Source of the DNA: Euryarchaeota archaeon UBA495
GTDB lineage: Archaea; Thermoplasmatota; Poseidoniia; Poseidoniales; Poseidoniaceae
Length of the DNA: 30,118 nt
Reading direction: 5' to 3'
Assembly (NCBI GenBank): GCA_002496845.1
Contig: DALQ01000096.1
Coordinates: 1-30,118, forward strand
The number at the start of each line of letters is the position of its first letter. Within the stretch, counting starts at the first letter, position 1. Shown one piece after another: positions 1-8,790 of this stretch. A program made the position numbers and the translations under genes. The notes beneath the pieces were generated by a model that saw only the letters and a list, made by a program, of their open reading frames with translations, had not been told where the DNA came from and did not search any database.

Positions 1-7
1 GCTGGGC

Positions 8-715
8 ATGGGCCTTGCATGGCGGGGCGTGATGACCCAATACGCCGGGTTTTACGATCTGACGTTGGCGTGGAGCCACGTCCTTTGGGGTTGCGTGCTT
101 GGAGCGCTGGTCGCCTCGCTTGAATTCCAAACGTTGTTCATCCCGTATTACGAACTGGTGATCGGGGGAACAGATGCCACCCAAGGACCGAACCTGTTCG
201 TTCTCCTGTGGTTTGTTGCCATGCACTCTGCGGCTGCTCACCTGATCTTACGTCGTACGAAGGTTCGCGAAGCCAGTGCCCAGACCACGTCCGGGTGGGC
301 GTTGGGTGCGGCCATGGGAGGCATGCAAGGCTTGTTCCTCAGCGCTCAGTTGTTGAACGCCAACACCGCCTTTGACGCATCCCATCGTTGGCTCGGTGCA
401 GCCGCCTTTGGCCTGCTCTTGCCTCGCTTGGAGGCCACCCTGACCGCATGGCAAGGCCACCTTATGCTGCAAGGGCGCCGATTGGGTGCTGTGTTTCGTG
501 CAGCTGCATGGCGCATGGTGTTGCTCACATTGGCCTATTTCGCCTTCTTCCAACCGTTGATTTGGTTGGTCGCGGTGGTGGTCCTGTTGTCCGCCGAACC
601 ACGCGTCGGTGGTTGGGTATGGGACGGATTGAGCCCGCAAGCCAAGCGTGCTTTGCGACGTGTTCGTGCCGAACGAGCACGCGAAATGCGGAACCGGGAA
701 CGTGAGGAGGAGTAA
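8..715 (+). CDS. Polytopic membrane protein of unknown function (5' end uncertain)
   Basis: I do not recognise this family. The protein is mostly hydrophobic, with about five or six likely membrane segments (around residues 22-45, 62-82, 96-117, 127-146 and a long stretch at 163-198). It ends in a strongly charged Arg/Glu-rich tail of about 30 residues that is probably cytoplasmic and helical. No catalytic motif is visible. The reading frame stays open to the window edge, so the true start may lie upstream; the ATG at position 8 and another at position 32 are both possible. It lies 45 bases upstream of the zinc-ribbon/transglutaminase gene on the same strand and may be the first visible member of an operon that runs through trkA and trkH. 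An integral membrane role is well supported; anything more specific would be a guess. Confidence 0.7.
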   Translation: MGLAWRGVMTQYAGFYDLTLAWSHVLWGCVLGALVASLEFQTLFIPYYELVIGGTDATQGPNLFVLLWFVAMHSAAAHLILRRTKVREASAQTTSGWALGAAMGGMQGLFLSAQLLNANTAFDASHRWLGAAAFGLLLPRLEATLTAWQGHLMLQGRRLGAVFRAAAWRMVLLTLAYFAFFQPLIWLVAVVVLLSAEPRVGGWVWDGLSPQAKRALRRVRAERAREMRNREREEE

Positions 716-760
716 ATCCTCCAAGGAAGCGTTAAACGGCGCCGGTCGGCAGAAGGGAAC

Positions 761-2293
761 ATGGGCACCTGCCCACACTGCCGTGCGGTCACGCTGCCCG
801 GCGATGCCGTATGCTACACGTGCGGCCGATTCCTCAAGGGCCAAGGGACGGGGTATTCCATGCCTAACGCGCCCAAACGGCGCGGTGTTGTCGTGGACGA
901 GAAAGGGCGAACACGGAACATCATGAAGCGACGACGTAACCGTCAACGCTCCGTGTTCATGTTGGCCTTCGTCATCTTTGCCTTCCTCTCACCACAAGCC
1001 AGGGAAGCAGCCTTTGGAACCGTCGACAACCTCGACGATTACCTCGCACAACTGCTCCAAGGACCGTTGATTTACCCAGTCGACGCATCATTTGGCGTCG
1101 AACGGACGTACGTGGTTGAAAACAACCTCGAACGGCCAGCGTTTCTTCAGGAAACGATCCGTCTCCCGTTGAACCTCACCAGCGCGTACGGCATGGCCGC
1201 CAACATTGACGGCAGCACCCCATCGGCCTTGCAAACACCTGAATCCTTCGTGGTGACGGTGGCCGGGGAAAGCGTGAGCGTGCCGCTGGATGGAACGGTG
1301 CTGGAGCGCGACAACGCATGGACAACAAGCGATGGACATGAGGTCTGGTGGCCCAGCGAGGCAGACGACCAAGAACACTGCTCCATCACCGCCTGCGTCA
1401 AAGTCCGTCTCAACATGAACGCAGGTGATGTCATCGAATTCAGCACGCTCTCCAACGTCGCGGTTTCAAGCTACACGTGGTGGAGCCACGATCGGGTCGA
1501 CAGCCGCATTGCCGGAGGTGCCATGGGCATCAACGTTGACCGATCAGGGACCTTTGATGACATGGAGAATCGACGCGATGGCCAGCGAATGGACGAATTC
1601 AGCGATCCGAAATGGTACAATTTGGGAACCTATGAGGACGGCACATCCCGCGGTCACGCGATCGATTCTACGGCCCAAATCGTTCAAGACACGGCCAATT
1701 TGATTTCAATGCGGCTTCCTGAAGGCCGTCAAGACAACGTTTACGCCTTCGCACGTGCAAGTTTCGACTGGATGCATGAAAGCATTCCATACGACGAATT
1801 GGCCAAAACCACACCAAGATCAGGCCCTGCATGCCTGGCCGATGGCTTGGGAGATTGTGACGAACAAACCAACGCATTCCTGTCAATCTTGAGAACCAAG
1901 GGCATCCCGGGTTGGTTCGTGTTTGGGGCCTTGGTGGATCCGTTGACCTTCACCACCTGGGAACTTCACGCTTGGGGCTACATCATGCTCCCAATGGACG
2001 AAGCATGGTGTGCATCCAACAACATTGCAGCCAACGATTGCTTTGTGGAAGCAAGCGTGGACGTTGTCAACAACAAGTGGTTGCTGCATACGACCAACGC
2101 CTACGTGGATTGGATGGAACGTCCCGATTCGACAGGCGATGCCATCGCAGCCGCCTATCAAAGCACCATTTTTACGTCCGCTGGAAATGGTGAAACGCCC
2201 ATTCAGCGCTCGATGTTGGTCAGCACAGCCGAAGGAGTTCAATTGGACGGAGGTTCATATCCCGTCTCCAGGTTGGCTGAAGATTTGAGGTGA
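761..2293 (+). CDS. Membrane-anchored transglutaminase-like protein with N-terminal zinc ribbon
   Basis: The 510-residue protein starts with a compact zinc ribbon (Cys4, Cys7, Cys18, Cys21), followed by a basic stretch (residues 56-63) and one hydrophobic segment (about 64-78). That places the ribbon in the cytoplasm and most of the chain outside. The C-terminal half holds a transglutaminase-like fold: Cys366 in a GDC motif followed by a helix, His403 in a HAW motif, and a likely Asp434, the usual Cys-His-Asp triad of the superfamily. Family members include cysteine proteases, amidases and cross-linking enzymes, so the reaction cannot be fixed from sequence. The region between the membrane segment and the catalytic domain (80-330) is Asp/Thr-rich and looks like an extracellular beta domain. 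Its stop lies 4 bases before trkA, so co-transcription is likely. The ATG at 761 is chosen because it captures the whole ribbon. Confidence 0.8.
   Translation: MGTCPHCRAVTLPGDAVCYTCGRFLKGQGTGYSMPNAPKRRGVVVDEKGRTRNIMKRRRNRQRSVFMLAFVIFAFLSPQAREAAFGTVDNLDDYLAQLLQGPLIYPVDASFGVERTYVVENNLERPAFLQETIRLPLNLTSAYGMAANIDGSTPSALQTPESFVVTVAGESVSVPLDGTVLERDNAWTTSDGHEVWWPSEADDQEHCSITACVKVRLNMNAGDVIEFSTLSNVAVSSYTWWSHDRVDSRIAGGAMGINVDRSGTFDDMENRRDGQRMDEFSDPKWYNLGTYEDGTSRGHAIDSTAQIVQDTANLISMRLPEGRQDNVYAFARASFDWMHESIPYDELAKTTPRSGPACLADGLGDCDEQTNAFLSILRTKGIPGWFVFGALVDPLTFTTWELHAWGYIMLPMDEAWCASNNIAANDCFVEASVDVVNNKWLLHTTNAYVDWMERPDSTGDAIAAAYQSTIFTSAGNGETPIQRSMLVSTAEGVQLDGGSYPVSRLAEDLR
2287..2293 (+). promoter_or_regulatory. 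Shine-Dalgarno site of trkA inside the preceding stop
   Basis: The sequence GAGGTGA matches the complement of the archaeal 16S rRNA 3' end and lies 4 bases before the trkA ATG. Its last three bases are the stop codon of the upstream gene, so termination and initiation are physically coupled. Confidence 0.6.
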
Positions 2294-2297
2294 AAGC

Positions 2298-3716
2298 ATG
2301 CTGGTCGTGATTGCAGGAGCGGGTCGCGTCGGACTTGGCTTGGCTGAGGCCCTGATCAAGGAACAAAAAAACGACGTTGTCTTGATGGACATGAGTTCAA
2401 GAGCGGTGAAAAACGCTCAAGCGTTCGACATGATGGTCCTTCACGGCGACGTCATGGACCGCAGTGCGCTCATTGAAGCAGGAATTGAACGGGCCGATGT
2501 ATTCATCGCCGCCACGAACAAAGACGACCGAAACGTCCTCGCTTGTGGGTTGGCCAAACACCTCCACGAACTTCGCGGAGGGAAGCGAGAAAACTTGCTG
2601 ACCCTCTGTCGAATTCGAGACGAAACCATCCTGGATGAGCAAGCCCATGGTGGCCTGAAAGCTTGGGCTGATGTCGATCGAGCCATCGACCCCATCGACG
2701 GGGCCATCAGCAGGCTCTCCTCTGGCATTCGCGCTTCGTCCTTTGCGGAAGTCATTCCTTTCGACCACGAGGCATACCTCGTGGAATTGGAAATCACCGA
2801 AGATTGCCGCTTGCCCCTTGACACTCCGTTGGCTGATGTTGAACAGGAAGTTGGGGCACCGGTCCCGCTGCTCATCGGTCTCAAGCGAAAGGGAACACGC
2901 AGCGCCGTTCCCTCCGGCACCACGGTCTTGAGGCCCGGCGACAGAATCGCCGTCGCCACCACAGGCCTCGGGTCATTCGATGATTTGGTCCACACCTTCG
3001 GACACGACGTGCGCGCCTTCCCTGACCAACCCAAGGTGGTCGTTGTCGGTGGATCAACGCTCGGCCTTCGGATTGCTGCCCATTGGCTTGACGAGGGAGC
3101 ACATGTGATGATCGTCGAAGGCGACCTTCAGACCGCGAACGCAATCTCTGGCCACCGCATCGGCGGCCATCCTGAACTCGAAGTCATCCACGGAGACCAT
3201 GTCTCGCGTGAAACCATGGAAGAAGTCGGCATGGGCGGGATGGACGTGGCCATCGGTGCGTTGGACGACGACCACGCCAACATCGCAGCGATGTTGTTCG
3301 CGATGGACCTTGGTGTGACCAACACCGGACTCATCCTCAACGACAACGACCTCGTGCACGTCGTTCAACGGATGGGCATCAGTTTCTCCGTCGACATCAC
3401 CCGCGTCGCGGTGGATGAGTTGCTCACCCACGTTCACCGGAAATTGGCCGGCCATTACGCGGTTTTGTCCACCATTCCAAACGTGGTCGGCGTGACGCAT
3501 GAAGTCACGAAAGCGGCGAAATTTTGTGGCCGACGCATCCGAGAAGGAGGGTTCCCAGATTGGATGCGCATCGCGTTCATCCAGCGCAGCGATTCGCACG
3601 GCCGCTGGTCGTCGCACGACCCGCACCCAGATGAGACCCTCATCGAACACGACCGTTTGATCATCTTCACCTCGCCCGACCACGTTGCTGACGTGGAGAA
3701 AAAATTCCGGGTGTGA
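2298..3716 (+). CDS. trkA: Trk potassium uptake regulator TrkA (two RCK units)
   Basis: Cytoplasmic NAD(H)/nucleotide-binding gating subunit of the TrkH potassium channel. At 472 residues it has the duplicated layout of classical TrkA: a Rossmann RCK-N domain with a GAGRVG glycine motif at 7-12, a TrkA-C domain around 150-225, a second Rossmann domain starting about residue 245 with a GGSTLG loop, and a final TrkA-C domain reaching the C-terminus. An acidic residue ends the second strand of each Rossmann unit, as expected for NAD binding. The gene is 4 bases after the transglutaminase-like gene and 3 bases before trkH. The start is supported by an overlapping GAGGTGA ribosome binding site. 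The length matches the two-RCK type (about 460 residues), not the half-size KtrA type. Confidence 0.95.
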   Translation: MLVVIAGAGRVGLGLAEALIKEQKNDVVLMDMSSRAVKNAQAFDMMVLHGDVMDRSALIEAGIERADVFIAATNKDDRNVLACGLAKHLHELRGGKRENLLTLCRIRDETILDEQAHGGLKAWADVDRAIDPIDGAISRLSSGIRASSFAEVIPFDHEAYLVELEITEDCRLPLDTPLADVEQEVGAPVPLLIGLKRKGTRSAVPSGTTVLRPGDRIAVATTGLGSFDDLVHTFGHDVRAFPDQPKVVVVGGSTLGLRIAAHWLDEGAHVMIVEGDLQTANAISGHRIGGHPELEVIHGDHVSRETMEEVGMGGMDVAIGALDDDHANIAAMLFAMDLGVTNTGLILNDNDLVHVVQRMGISFSVDITRVAVDELLTHVHRKLAGHYAVLSTIPNVVGVTHEVTKAAKFCGRRIREGGFPDWMRIAFIQRSDSHGRWSSHDPHPDETLIEHDRLIIFTSPDHVADVEKKFRV

Positions 3717-3719
3717 TGC

Positions 3720-5330
3720 ATGCGTTGGGACGTGCTCTACCTCATCCTCGGTTGGACCGTGGGTGCTTTGACCGTCCCTTTGGCGGTGGTCGGCATTGCC
3801 ACGGCCTTTCTCGATGACGTGCAAATGGCGCTGATCGCCTTTCTTCCCTCAACGCTCTTTGCGGTCCTGTCGAGTTGGCTGATGTTGCGTTACGGAACAA
3901 CACCTGAGACGCCGGATCGTCTTCGTGACCGAGAAGCCTTCGCGACGGTGGCGTTGGCCTACCCTGTTGTCGTGGCCTTCGGCGCCATCCCGTTTTGGTT
4001 GGGAGGGATGTTCCACGGCCCATTCACCGATGATGTGACCTTCCTCGCCGCCATGGAGGGCCTGATCCACTCAGGATTCGAAGCCATGTCAGGCTTTACC
4101 ACCACAGGGACGACAATCATCGACATCTCAACGTCTCCGAATTGTTTCGCCAACACAGAAGATTGCATTGGCGCTCAATCGCGGGGGCTCCTTCTGTGGC
4201 GCTCAACCATGCAATGGTTGGGAGGCATGGGGGTCATCATGCTCAGCATGGTGGTGCTCTCCCGAGTGCTTGGGGGCGGCATGGCTCTTGCCAGAGCGGA
4301 ATTGACCGGACCCTCGCTGTCACGCCTGCGTCCAAAGTTGGCTCAAACCGCGCAGGCGCTTTGGATCATGTACCTCATCTTGACCCTGCTTGAGATTGTT
4401 CTCTTGATCGGACTCACGCCAATGAACACCTACGAAGCGATCAACCACGGATTGACCACCATGCCCAGCGGCGGGTTCTCGACCACGGACGACAGCATCG
4501 GACATTGGGATTCGGCCGCTTTGGAATCCATCATTCTCGTCTTCATGTTCCTTGCAGGCGTGAATTTCACCTTGCTCTATTTCATCGTCCAACGCCAACC
4601 CGGCAAAATGTGGGCCGATGAGGAATTCAAGACCTACATCGCCTACCTTGTGGGAGCCACGGCCATCATCACCGGAGCCTTGTACCTCCAAGGTGGAGAC
4701 ATCGGCAGTGAACCGTTGAGGAAATCACTGTTCCAGGTCGTGGCCATCGCCACGTCAACAGGCTACGGAACCGCCGATTACATGCTCTGGCCCGTGATTG
4801 CACAAATCGTGATCTTGATGCTTATGGTGGTGGGGGCCAGCGCAGGTTCCACCGCAGGTGGACTGAAGCTTCTCCGCATCAGTCTCGCGGTCAAGGTTGC
4901 CCGCAGGCAACTGAACCGATTGACCCACCCTCGTCGGATTCATGACGTTCGGATGAACGGTGAGCAGGTTGAGCAAGAGCAAGTCGAACTCATCGTGGGG
5001 ATGTTGCTGGTGTGGATCCTCCTCTTTGCAGGAGCATCGCTGCTGATGGCGCTCATCATGGCGCCCATGGGAGCCGATTTGGACGTCCTGTCGGTCATTG
5101 GGGTCGTGGCCAGTGCCTTGGGGAACACCGGCCCGGCCATGGGCGAATTTGGACCAGCGGTAACATGGGCTGCCATGCCCAACGCTGGATTGATCCTCAC
5201 GGGCATCCTGATGTGGTTCGGTCGTCTCGAACTTCTCACCGCAGTGATCCTGTTCTCCCCCTCGACATGGCGTGAGCCCGGAGCTCGAAAGAAAGACCAC
5301 GAAGACGACGATCAGAACAGCGTTGTCTGA
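3720..5330 (+). CDS. trkH: Trk potassium uptake channel subunit TrkH
   Basis: Integral membrane K+-translocating subunit that pairs with TrkA. The 536 residues contain the four M1-P-M2 repeats of the TrkH/KtrB/HKT superfamily. The four pore loops can be read directly: SGFTTTG at 124-130, PSGGFST at 249-255, ATSTGYG at 344-350 and SALGNTGP at 465-472. Each holds the single conserved filter glycine. The length fits TrkH better than the shorter KtrB. The start is the ATG 3 bases after the trkA stop, preceded by a GGTGTGA sequence inside the trkA end. The last 19 bases overlap, on the opposite strand, the end of rfcL. The C-terminal tail is charged (Lys/Asp/Glu) and probably cytoplasmic. Confidence 0.95.
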   Translation: MRWDVLYLILGWTVGALTVPLAVVGIATAFLDDVQMALIAFLPSTLFAVLSSWLMLRYGTTPETPDRLRDREAFATVALAYPVVVAFGAIPFWLGGMFHGPFTDDVTFLAAMEGLIHSGFEAMSGFTTTGTTIIDISTSPNCFANTEDCIGAQSRGLLLWRSTMQWLGGMGVIMLSMVVLSRVLGGGMALARAELTGPSLSRLRPKLAQTAQALWIMYLILTLLEIVLLIGLTPMNTYEAINHGLTTMPSGGFSTTDDSIGHWDSAALESIILVFMFLAGVNFTLLYFIVQRQPGKMWADEEFKTYIAYLVGATAIITGALYLQGGDIGSEPLRKSLFQVVAIATSTGYGTADYMLWPVIAQIVILMLMVVGASAGSTAGGLKLLRISLAVKVARRQLNRLTHPRRIHDVRMNGEQVEQEQVELIVGMLLVWILLFAGASLLMALIMAPMGADLDVLSVIGVVASALGNTGPAMGEFGPAVTWAAMPNAGLILTGILMWFGRLELLTAVILFSPSTWREPGARKKDHEDDDQNSVV

Positions 5331-6829
5331 CCCGGGGAAGGCCCGACGTCCGTACTCTCTTCTTCGGCAGCAGGCTCTGGTTCAGGCGCAGGTGGTGCCT
5401 GCACAGGGGTGGGGTCTTCTTGCAGCCGCTCACTGAGCACCTCGTCGTAGCGCCGCACCAAATCCTTCGCTGAACGGCGGCTCATCGCCAACCCGGTCAG
5501 CGCAACGTGTTCTGTGGCCGTCAGACCGAGGCCAAAGGACATCTCGAGGTGCTCATGGTCGCCCATGATGCCATCTTCGCTCAATCCTGCCGAGAGGATG
5601 GGCAACAACTCAGCACGCATGCCAGCTTTGCTGGCACCACAAGCGTCAGCCAAGGCTTCAGCAACCGAAGCCGTTCGGCTGGCGGTTCGACGAAGATGCG
5701 CAGGATAGCCGGTGTAGACCTTCTTTTGCACCGGTTCGGCGTTGGCCACAGAAGCAGCAAGGCTGCTCAAGTGAAGGGCCCAATACGATGAGCGATGCGC
5801 CGTGCTGAGGTACCGGGAAGCCGCCGCACGGTCCGCCAACGCGAGGCTTTCTGCAGCACGGAACCGGGACTCAGATTGGGTGAACACCGTACCGTTGTTC
5901 CAGTGCACCCAATCCACGAGTTCAGCAGGATCTTTGTCCAACGTGGACGCATGCTTGACCGCGTCAGTCGCCGTGCGCGATTGATACACGGCTCCCAAAC
6001 CAGGGAACACACCCATGGTGAGGTCTCGGCCTCCACTTTCGATCCTGGCACGGACCAAATCGGCCGTCAACACTCGGTCAAACCCCTCGCAGAGGACCTG
6101 AAGGTCTCGAACGAGGGCACGCAAATCACCTGGGTTGTGTTTGACGAGAAGGTCGAGTGCTTCACCGTCGAAGGCCACACCTTCTTCGCGAAGAACGCGT
6201 CGTGCAATACGTCGGATGGCGTCGTTGGAGACCCGATCGAACGTAAGGGTGATCACGTGACGGGAGAAACGATCCCTTGTGGTCCGCCATGAGGACCCAG
6301 ATCCCCACAAACGCATGACATCGTTGCACGCAAGGACGACCGGCTGGCTGGTTTTTTCCAACAACCGAAGCAGTTCTGCTTTCCCTCCAGAATCTCCTTT
6401 CAGCGCATCCTTCTCCTCGTCGTCCATCAACTGACCACGGACTCGTGCGTCGCTGACGGCACGAAGGCCACCGGAGAGGTGGTCCACCTCATCCAGCAAA
6501 ATGAGGGTGCGTTGAGCCGGTTCGTTTGGATCATGGAACAAGGACCGGTGGGTCGCTCCATGGGTGGCTGCACGGCGAATCGCTGCCGCGTTGCGGTCAT
6601 CAGAAGCGTTGAGTTCGATGACGCTCCAACCCATGTCTGCAGCAACTGCGCGAACGACGGATGTTTTGCCGACGCCAGGCGGACCGACGAGCAGCACGCC
6701 CGGTCTGTTTGGACGACCTGTGCGCCATTCCTCCAACCATTCACGAAGGCGGCTTCGTTGCGCATCGTTCCCTTCCAATTGGCGTTCAGACGAAGGGCGA
6801 TGCCGCTCCGTCCAATCGCTCACTGGCAT
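5312..6829 (-). CDS. rfcL: Replication factor C large subunit (clamp loader)
   Basis: Large subunit of the archaeal clamp loader, which opens and loads the PCNA ring at primer-template junctions. Numbering from the ATG at 6829, it has a GPPGVGKTS Walker A motif at 49-57, a Walker B LILLDEVDH at 109-117 and a sensor-1 region ACND around 167-170. The alpha-helical RFC collar and a low-complexity Pro/Glu linker follow. The protein ends in QTTLF, a short PCNA-interacting peptide of the kind usual at the RfcL C-terminus. At 505 residues it is normal length. A longer reading from a TTG at 6859 is possible, but the ATG places the family's typical opening (DWTERHRP) near the N-terminus. It follows glyS by 37 bases on the same strand and is probably co-transcribed. 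Confidence 0.93.
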   Translation of the reverse strand: MPVSDWTERHRPSSERQLEGNDAQRSRLREWLEEWRTGRPNRPGVLLVGPPGVGKTSVVRAVAADMGWSVIELNASDDRNAAAIRRAATHGATHRSLFHDPNEPAQRTLILLDEVDHLSGGLRAVSDARVRGQLMDDEEKDALKGDSGGKAELLRLLEKTSQPVVLACNDVMRLWGSGSSWRTTRDRFSRHVITLTFDRVSNDAIRRIARRVLREEGVAFDGEALDLLVKHNPGDLRALVRDLQVLCEGFDRVLTADLVRARIESGGRDLTMGVFPGLGAVYQSRTATDAVKHASTLDKDPAELVDWVHWNNGTVFTQSESRFRAAESLALADRAAASRYLSTAHRSSYWALHLSSLAASVANAEPVQKKVYTGYPAHLRRTASRTASVAEALADACGASKAGMRAELLPILSAGLSEDGIMGDHEHLEMSFGLGLTATEHVALTGLAMSRRSAKDLVRRYDEVLSERLQEDPTPVQAPPAPEPEPAAEEESTDVGPSPGQTTLF

Positions 6830-6866
6830 GGGCACAGGTCGGCTACGACGGTGTATCAACCCGCCG

Positions 6867-8573
6867 TCACGTTCGTTGAGCCAAGCGCGTCACGGCTTCG
6901 TCCATGGTGATGCGCATTTGTTCACCCGTGTCTCTGTCACGCCAGGTCACGGTCCCATCCTCAAGCGTCGTGTGGTCCACGGTCAAGCAGCACGGAATTC
7001 CAATTTCATCGGCCCGAGCATACCTGCGTCCGATCGATCCGCTGCCATCGTAGACGGCCAACACGCCACGCGTACCGCACAACTTGCGGTGAAGGTCCGA
7101 AGCGAGCTCGCCCATGCCATCTTTCTCAAACAAGGGAAGAACCGCGGCGTCGATGGGAGCCACGTCAGCATGCAGCCGAAGTCGAACGTACAAATCGTCG
7201 TCTGAGACGACTTCCTCGTAGGCATGGTCAAGCAGATGCCAGATGATGCGATCGATGCCAAAGGCAGGCTCCACAACGTGTGGAATGAACCATTCACCGG
7301 CCACAGATTCTGTCCGCTGCACGCGTTTGACATGCTCGGATTCAACGGTGACCTCTTCGCCACCTTCCAAAACAAGGGAGGCGGGGAAGACCGTGTCCGC
7401 AGGGAGGGCCTCAACCTTGGCTTTGACTTGCCCTGCAAGCGCACGGAAAGCGGGCCCTGCCTTGGCCCCATCGATGGTCCAACCGTCGATGTCAACGATT
7501 TTTGGTTCGGGGTAGGTTCGCCATGCACGAAGGCGTTGACCTGTGGCCTGTTCGTGGGCTTCGAGATCATAGCATCCACGGTGAGCGATGCCAACGCATT
7601 CCACCCAGCCGTATGACCCATGCAATTCAACGTCCCAACAATCCAAGGCGTAATGGGCCATCTCGTCCCGAGCATGTTGCCTGAATCGTACCTTCGGAGC
7701 CAGCACGCCAAGGGACATCATGAGGTCGTAGGTCCGGGCCATGAACCACGCCACGGTCGGGTGGAGGATGATCCCGTCAGCCAACGCCTTCGGGATGGTG
7801 CCCTCGAACGCGTCGCCTCCGGCGGGGACAAGGTTGACCGAGGTCTCGGACCATGCGCTCAAATCAGGAGCATCATCAGAGGCTGGATCGATGAAGTACT
7901 CCAATTCGGCCATGTTGAATTCGCGCAATCGAATCATGCCTTGCCGCGGTGAAATTTCATTGCGGTACCCACGGCCAAGTTGCATGGCACCGAAGGGAAG
8001 GCGCTCACGGAAATGGCGGTAAATGGCAGGGTAGGTGGTGAACATTCCCTGCGCGGTCTCAGGGCGAAGGAACGCGGGTCGACCGGAGGAACCGGCGCCG
8101 ATGACGGTGTCGAACATCAGGTTCTCCGCCACAATGGGGGACCATTCGGAAGCACCGCAAGACGGGCATGAGGGTGCCACACCATCCAACAAGGTCTGAA
8201 GTTCCGCCATGGGCAACGCATCGGGGTTGGGGTGGTGGCCTTCGAGCATGGTGTCCGCTCGACTCGCTTCGTTGCAGGACTGACAAACGGTCATGAAATC
8301 GCTGAATTCAGCCACGTGACCGCTGGCTTCGAGGACGGCAAAAGGCGTCACGGTAGGACAGGATACTTCGACGACGTCCCCCTGACTCAACCAATGATCG
8401 CGCCAGACGTCCTGGACTTTTGAGCGCAGGCGACCACCAACGGGACCGAAATCGTACAACCCCTTGGCGCCACCATGAATCTCGAACGCAGGGAGGATGA
8501 CGCCACGACGCCGCAGCATACCGGTCAGTCGTTCAAGCCGCTCCACGGCCTCCTGACCTTCGACCATGCCCAT
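6867..8573 (-). CDS. glyS: Glycyl-tRNA synthetase, archaeal/eukaryotic one-chain type
   Basis: Class IIa enzyme that charges tRNA-Gly with glycine, acting as a homodimer. It has the N-terminal GLYDFGPVG segment typical of this enzyme, a pair of Cys-x2-Cys clusters (CQSC and CPSC) suggesting bound zinc, motif 2 around the FNMAELEYF segment with the preceding RNEISPR, and motif 3 around GIDRIIWHLLDHA. A C-terminal anticodon-binding domain of the HisRS/ProRS/GlyRS type follows, including GSIGRRYARADEIGIP. The length (about 568 residues) is normal. A TTG at 8609 would extend it by 12 residues. The ATGs at 8573 and 8567 are better: an AAGGAG lies 3 and 9 bases upstream respectively, so 8567 may be the actual start. 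It is divergent from the Lhr-family helicase gene and leads into rfcL. Confidence 0.95.
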   Translation of the reverse strand: MGMVEGQEAVERLERLTGMLRRRGVILPAFEIHGGAKGLYDFGPVGGRLRSKVQDVWRDHWLSQGDVVEVSCPTVTPFAVLEASGHVAEFSDFMTVCQSCNEASRADTMLEGHHPNPDALPMAELQTLLDGVAPSCPSCGASEWSPIVAENLMFDTVIGAGSSGRPAFLRPETAQGMFTTYPAIYRHFRERLPFGAMQLGRGYRNEISPRQGMIRLREFNMAELEYFIDPASDDAPDLSAWSETSVNLVPAGGDAFEGTIPKALADGIILHPTVAWFMARTYDLMMSLGVLAPKVRFRQHARDEMAHYALDCWDVELHGSYGWVECVGIAHRGCYDLEAHEQATGQRLRAWRTYPEPKIVDIDGWTIDGAKAGPAFRALAGQVKAKVEALPADTVFPASLVLEGGEEVTVESEHVKRVQRTESVAGEWFIPHVVEPAFGIDRIIWHLLDHAYEEVVSDDDLYVRLRLHADVAPIDAAVLPLFEKDGMGELASDLHRKLCGTRGVLAVYDGSGSIGRRYARADEIGIPCCLTVDHTTLEDGTVTWRDRDTGEQMRITMDEAVTRLAQRT

Positions 8574-8616
8574 TGGCTCCTTCACGGGCCCTTCAACCCC
8601 TCGGCTCAAATTGGCC

Positions 8617-8622
8617 CATAAA
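8617..8622 (-). promoter_or_regulatory. Possible TATA-like element for glyS-rfcL
   Basis: On the minus strand this reads TTTATG, about 45 bases before the glyS ATG. The spacing mirrors that of the stronger element serving the divergent helicase gene. The match is weak and this is a tentative call. Confidence 0.25.
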
Positions 8623-8739
8623 CGGCACTCAAAAAGGTTGGAGCAACCAATCGAAGCATGGTCAGGACATGGTCGACATCACCGATTCATGCTGGAACGA
8701 GGGTGATGGATGGTGTTGGTTCCGCAACCCTTCGTTTTA

Positions 8740-8747
8740 TTTATATA
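8740..8747 (+). promoter_or_regulatory. TATA box of the Lhr-family helicase gene
   Basis: TTTATATA stands in a short AT-rich island (about 8735-8756) inside otherwise GC-rich DNA. The helicase ATG is 43 bases downstream. With the usual archaeal TATA-to-start distance of about 25 bases, transcription would begin near 8770 and give a leader of about 20 bases. The 217-base gap between glyS and this gene (8574-8790) holds this element and no sign of a tRNA or small gene. Confidence 0.6.
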
Positions 8748-8790
8748 CTGAAGAATACCGAGGCCACGCCACGGGCGTCGTGAGAAAAAC

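Noticed and set aside
3054..3824. Minus-strand open frame of 256 codons
   Set aside because: Antisense to trkA, with a His/Asp/Val-rich shadow composition.
8574..8790. Possible tRNA or small RNA gene in the largest spacer
   Set aside because: No cloverleaf-like arms or conserved GTTC loop could be found; the TATA element and leaders account for the space.
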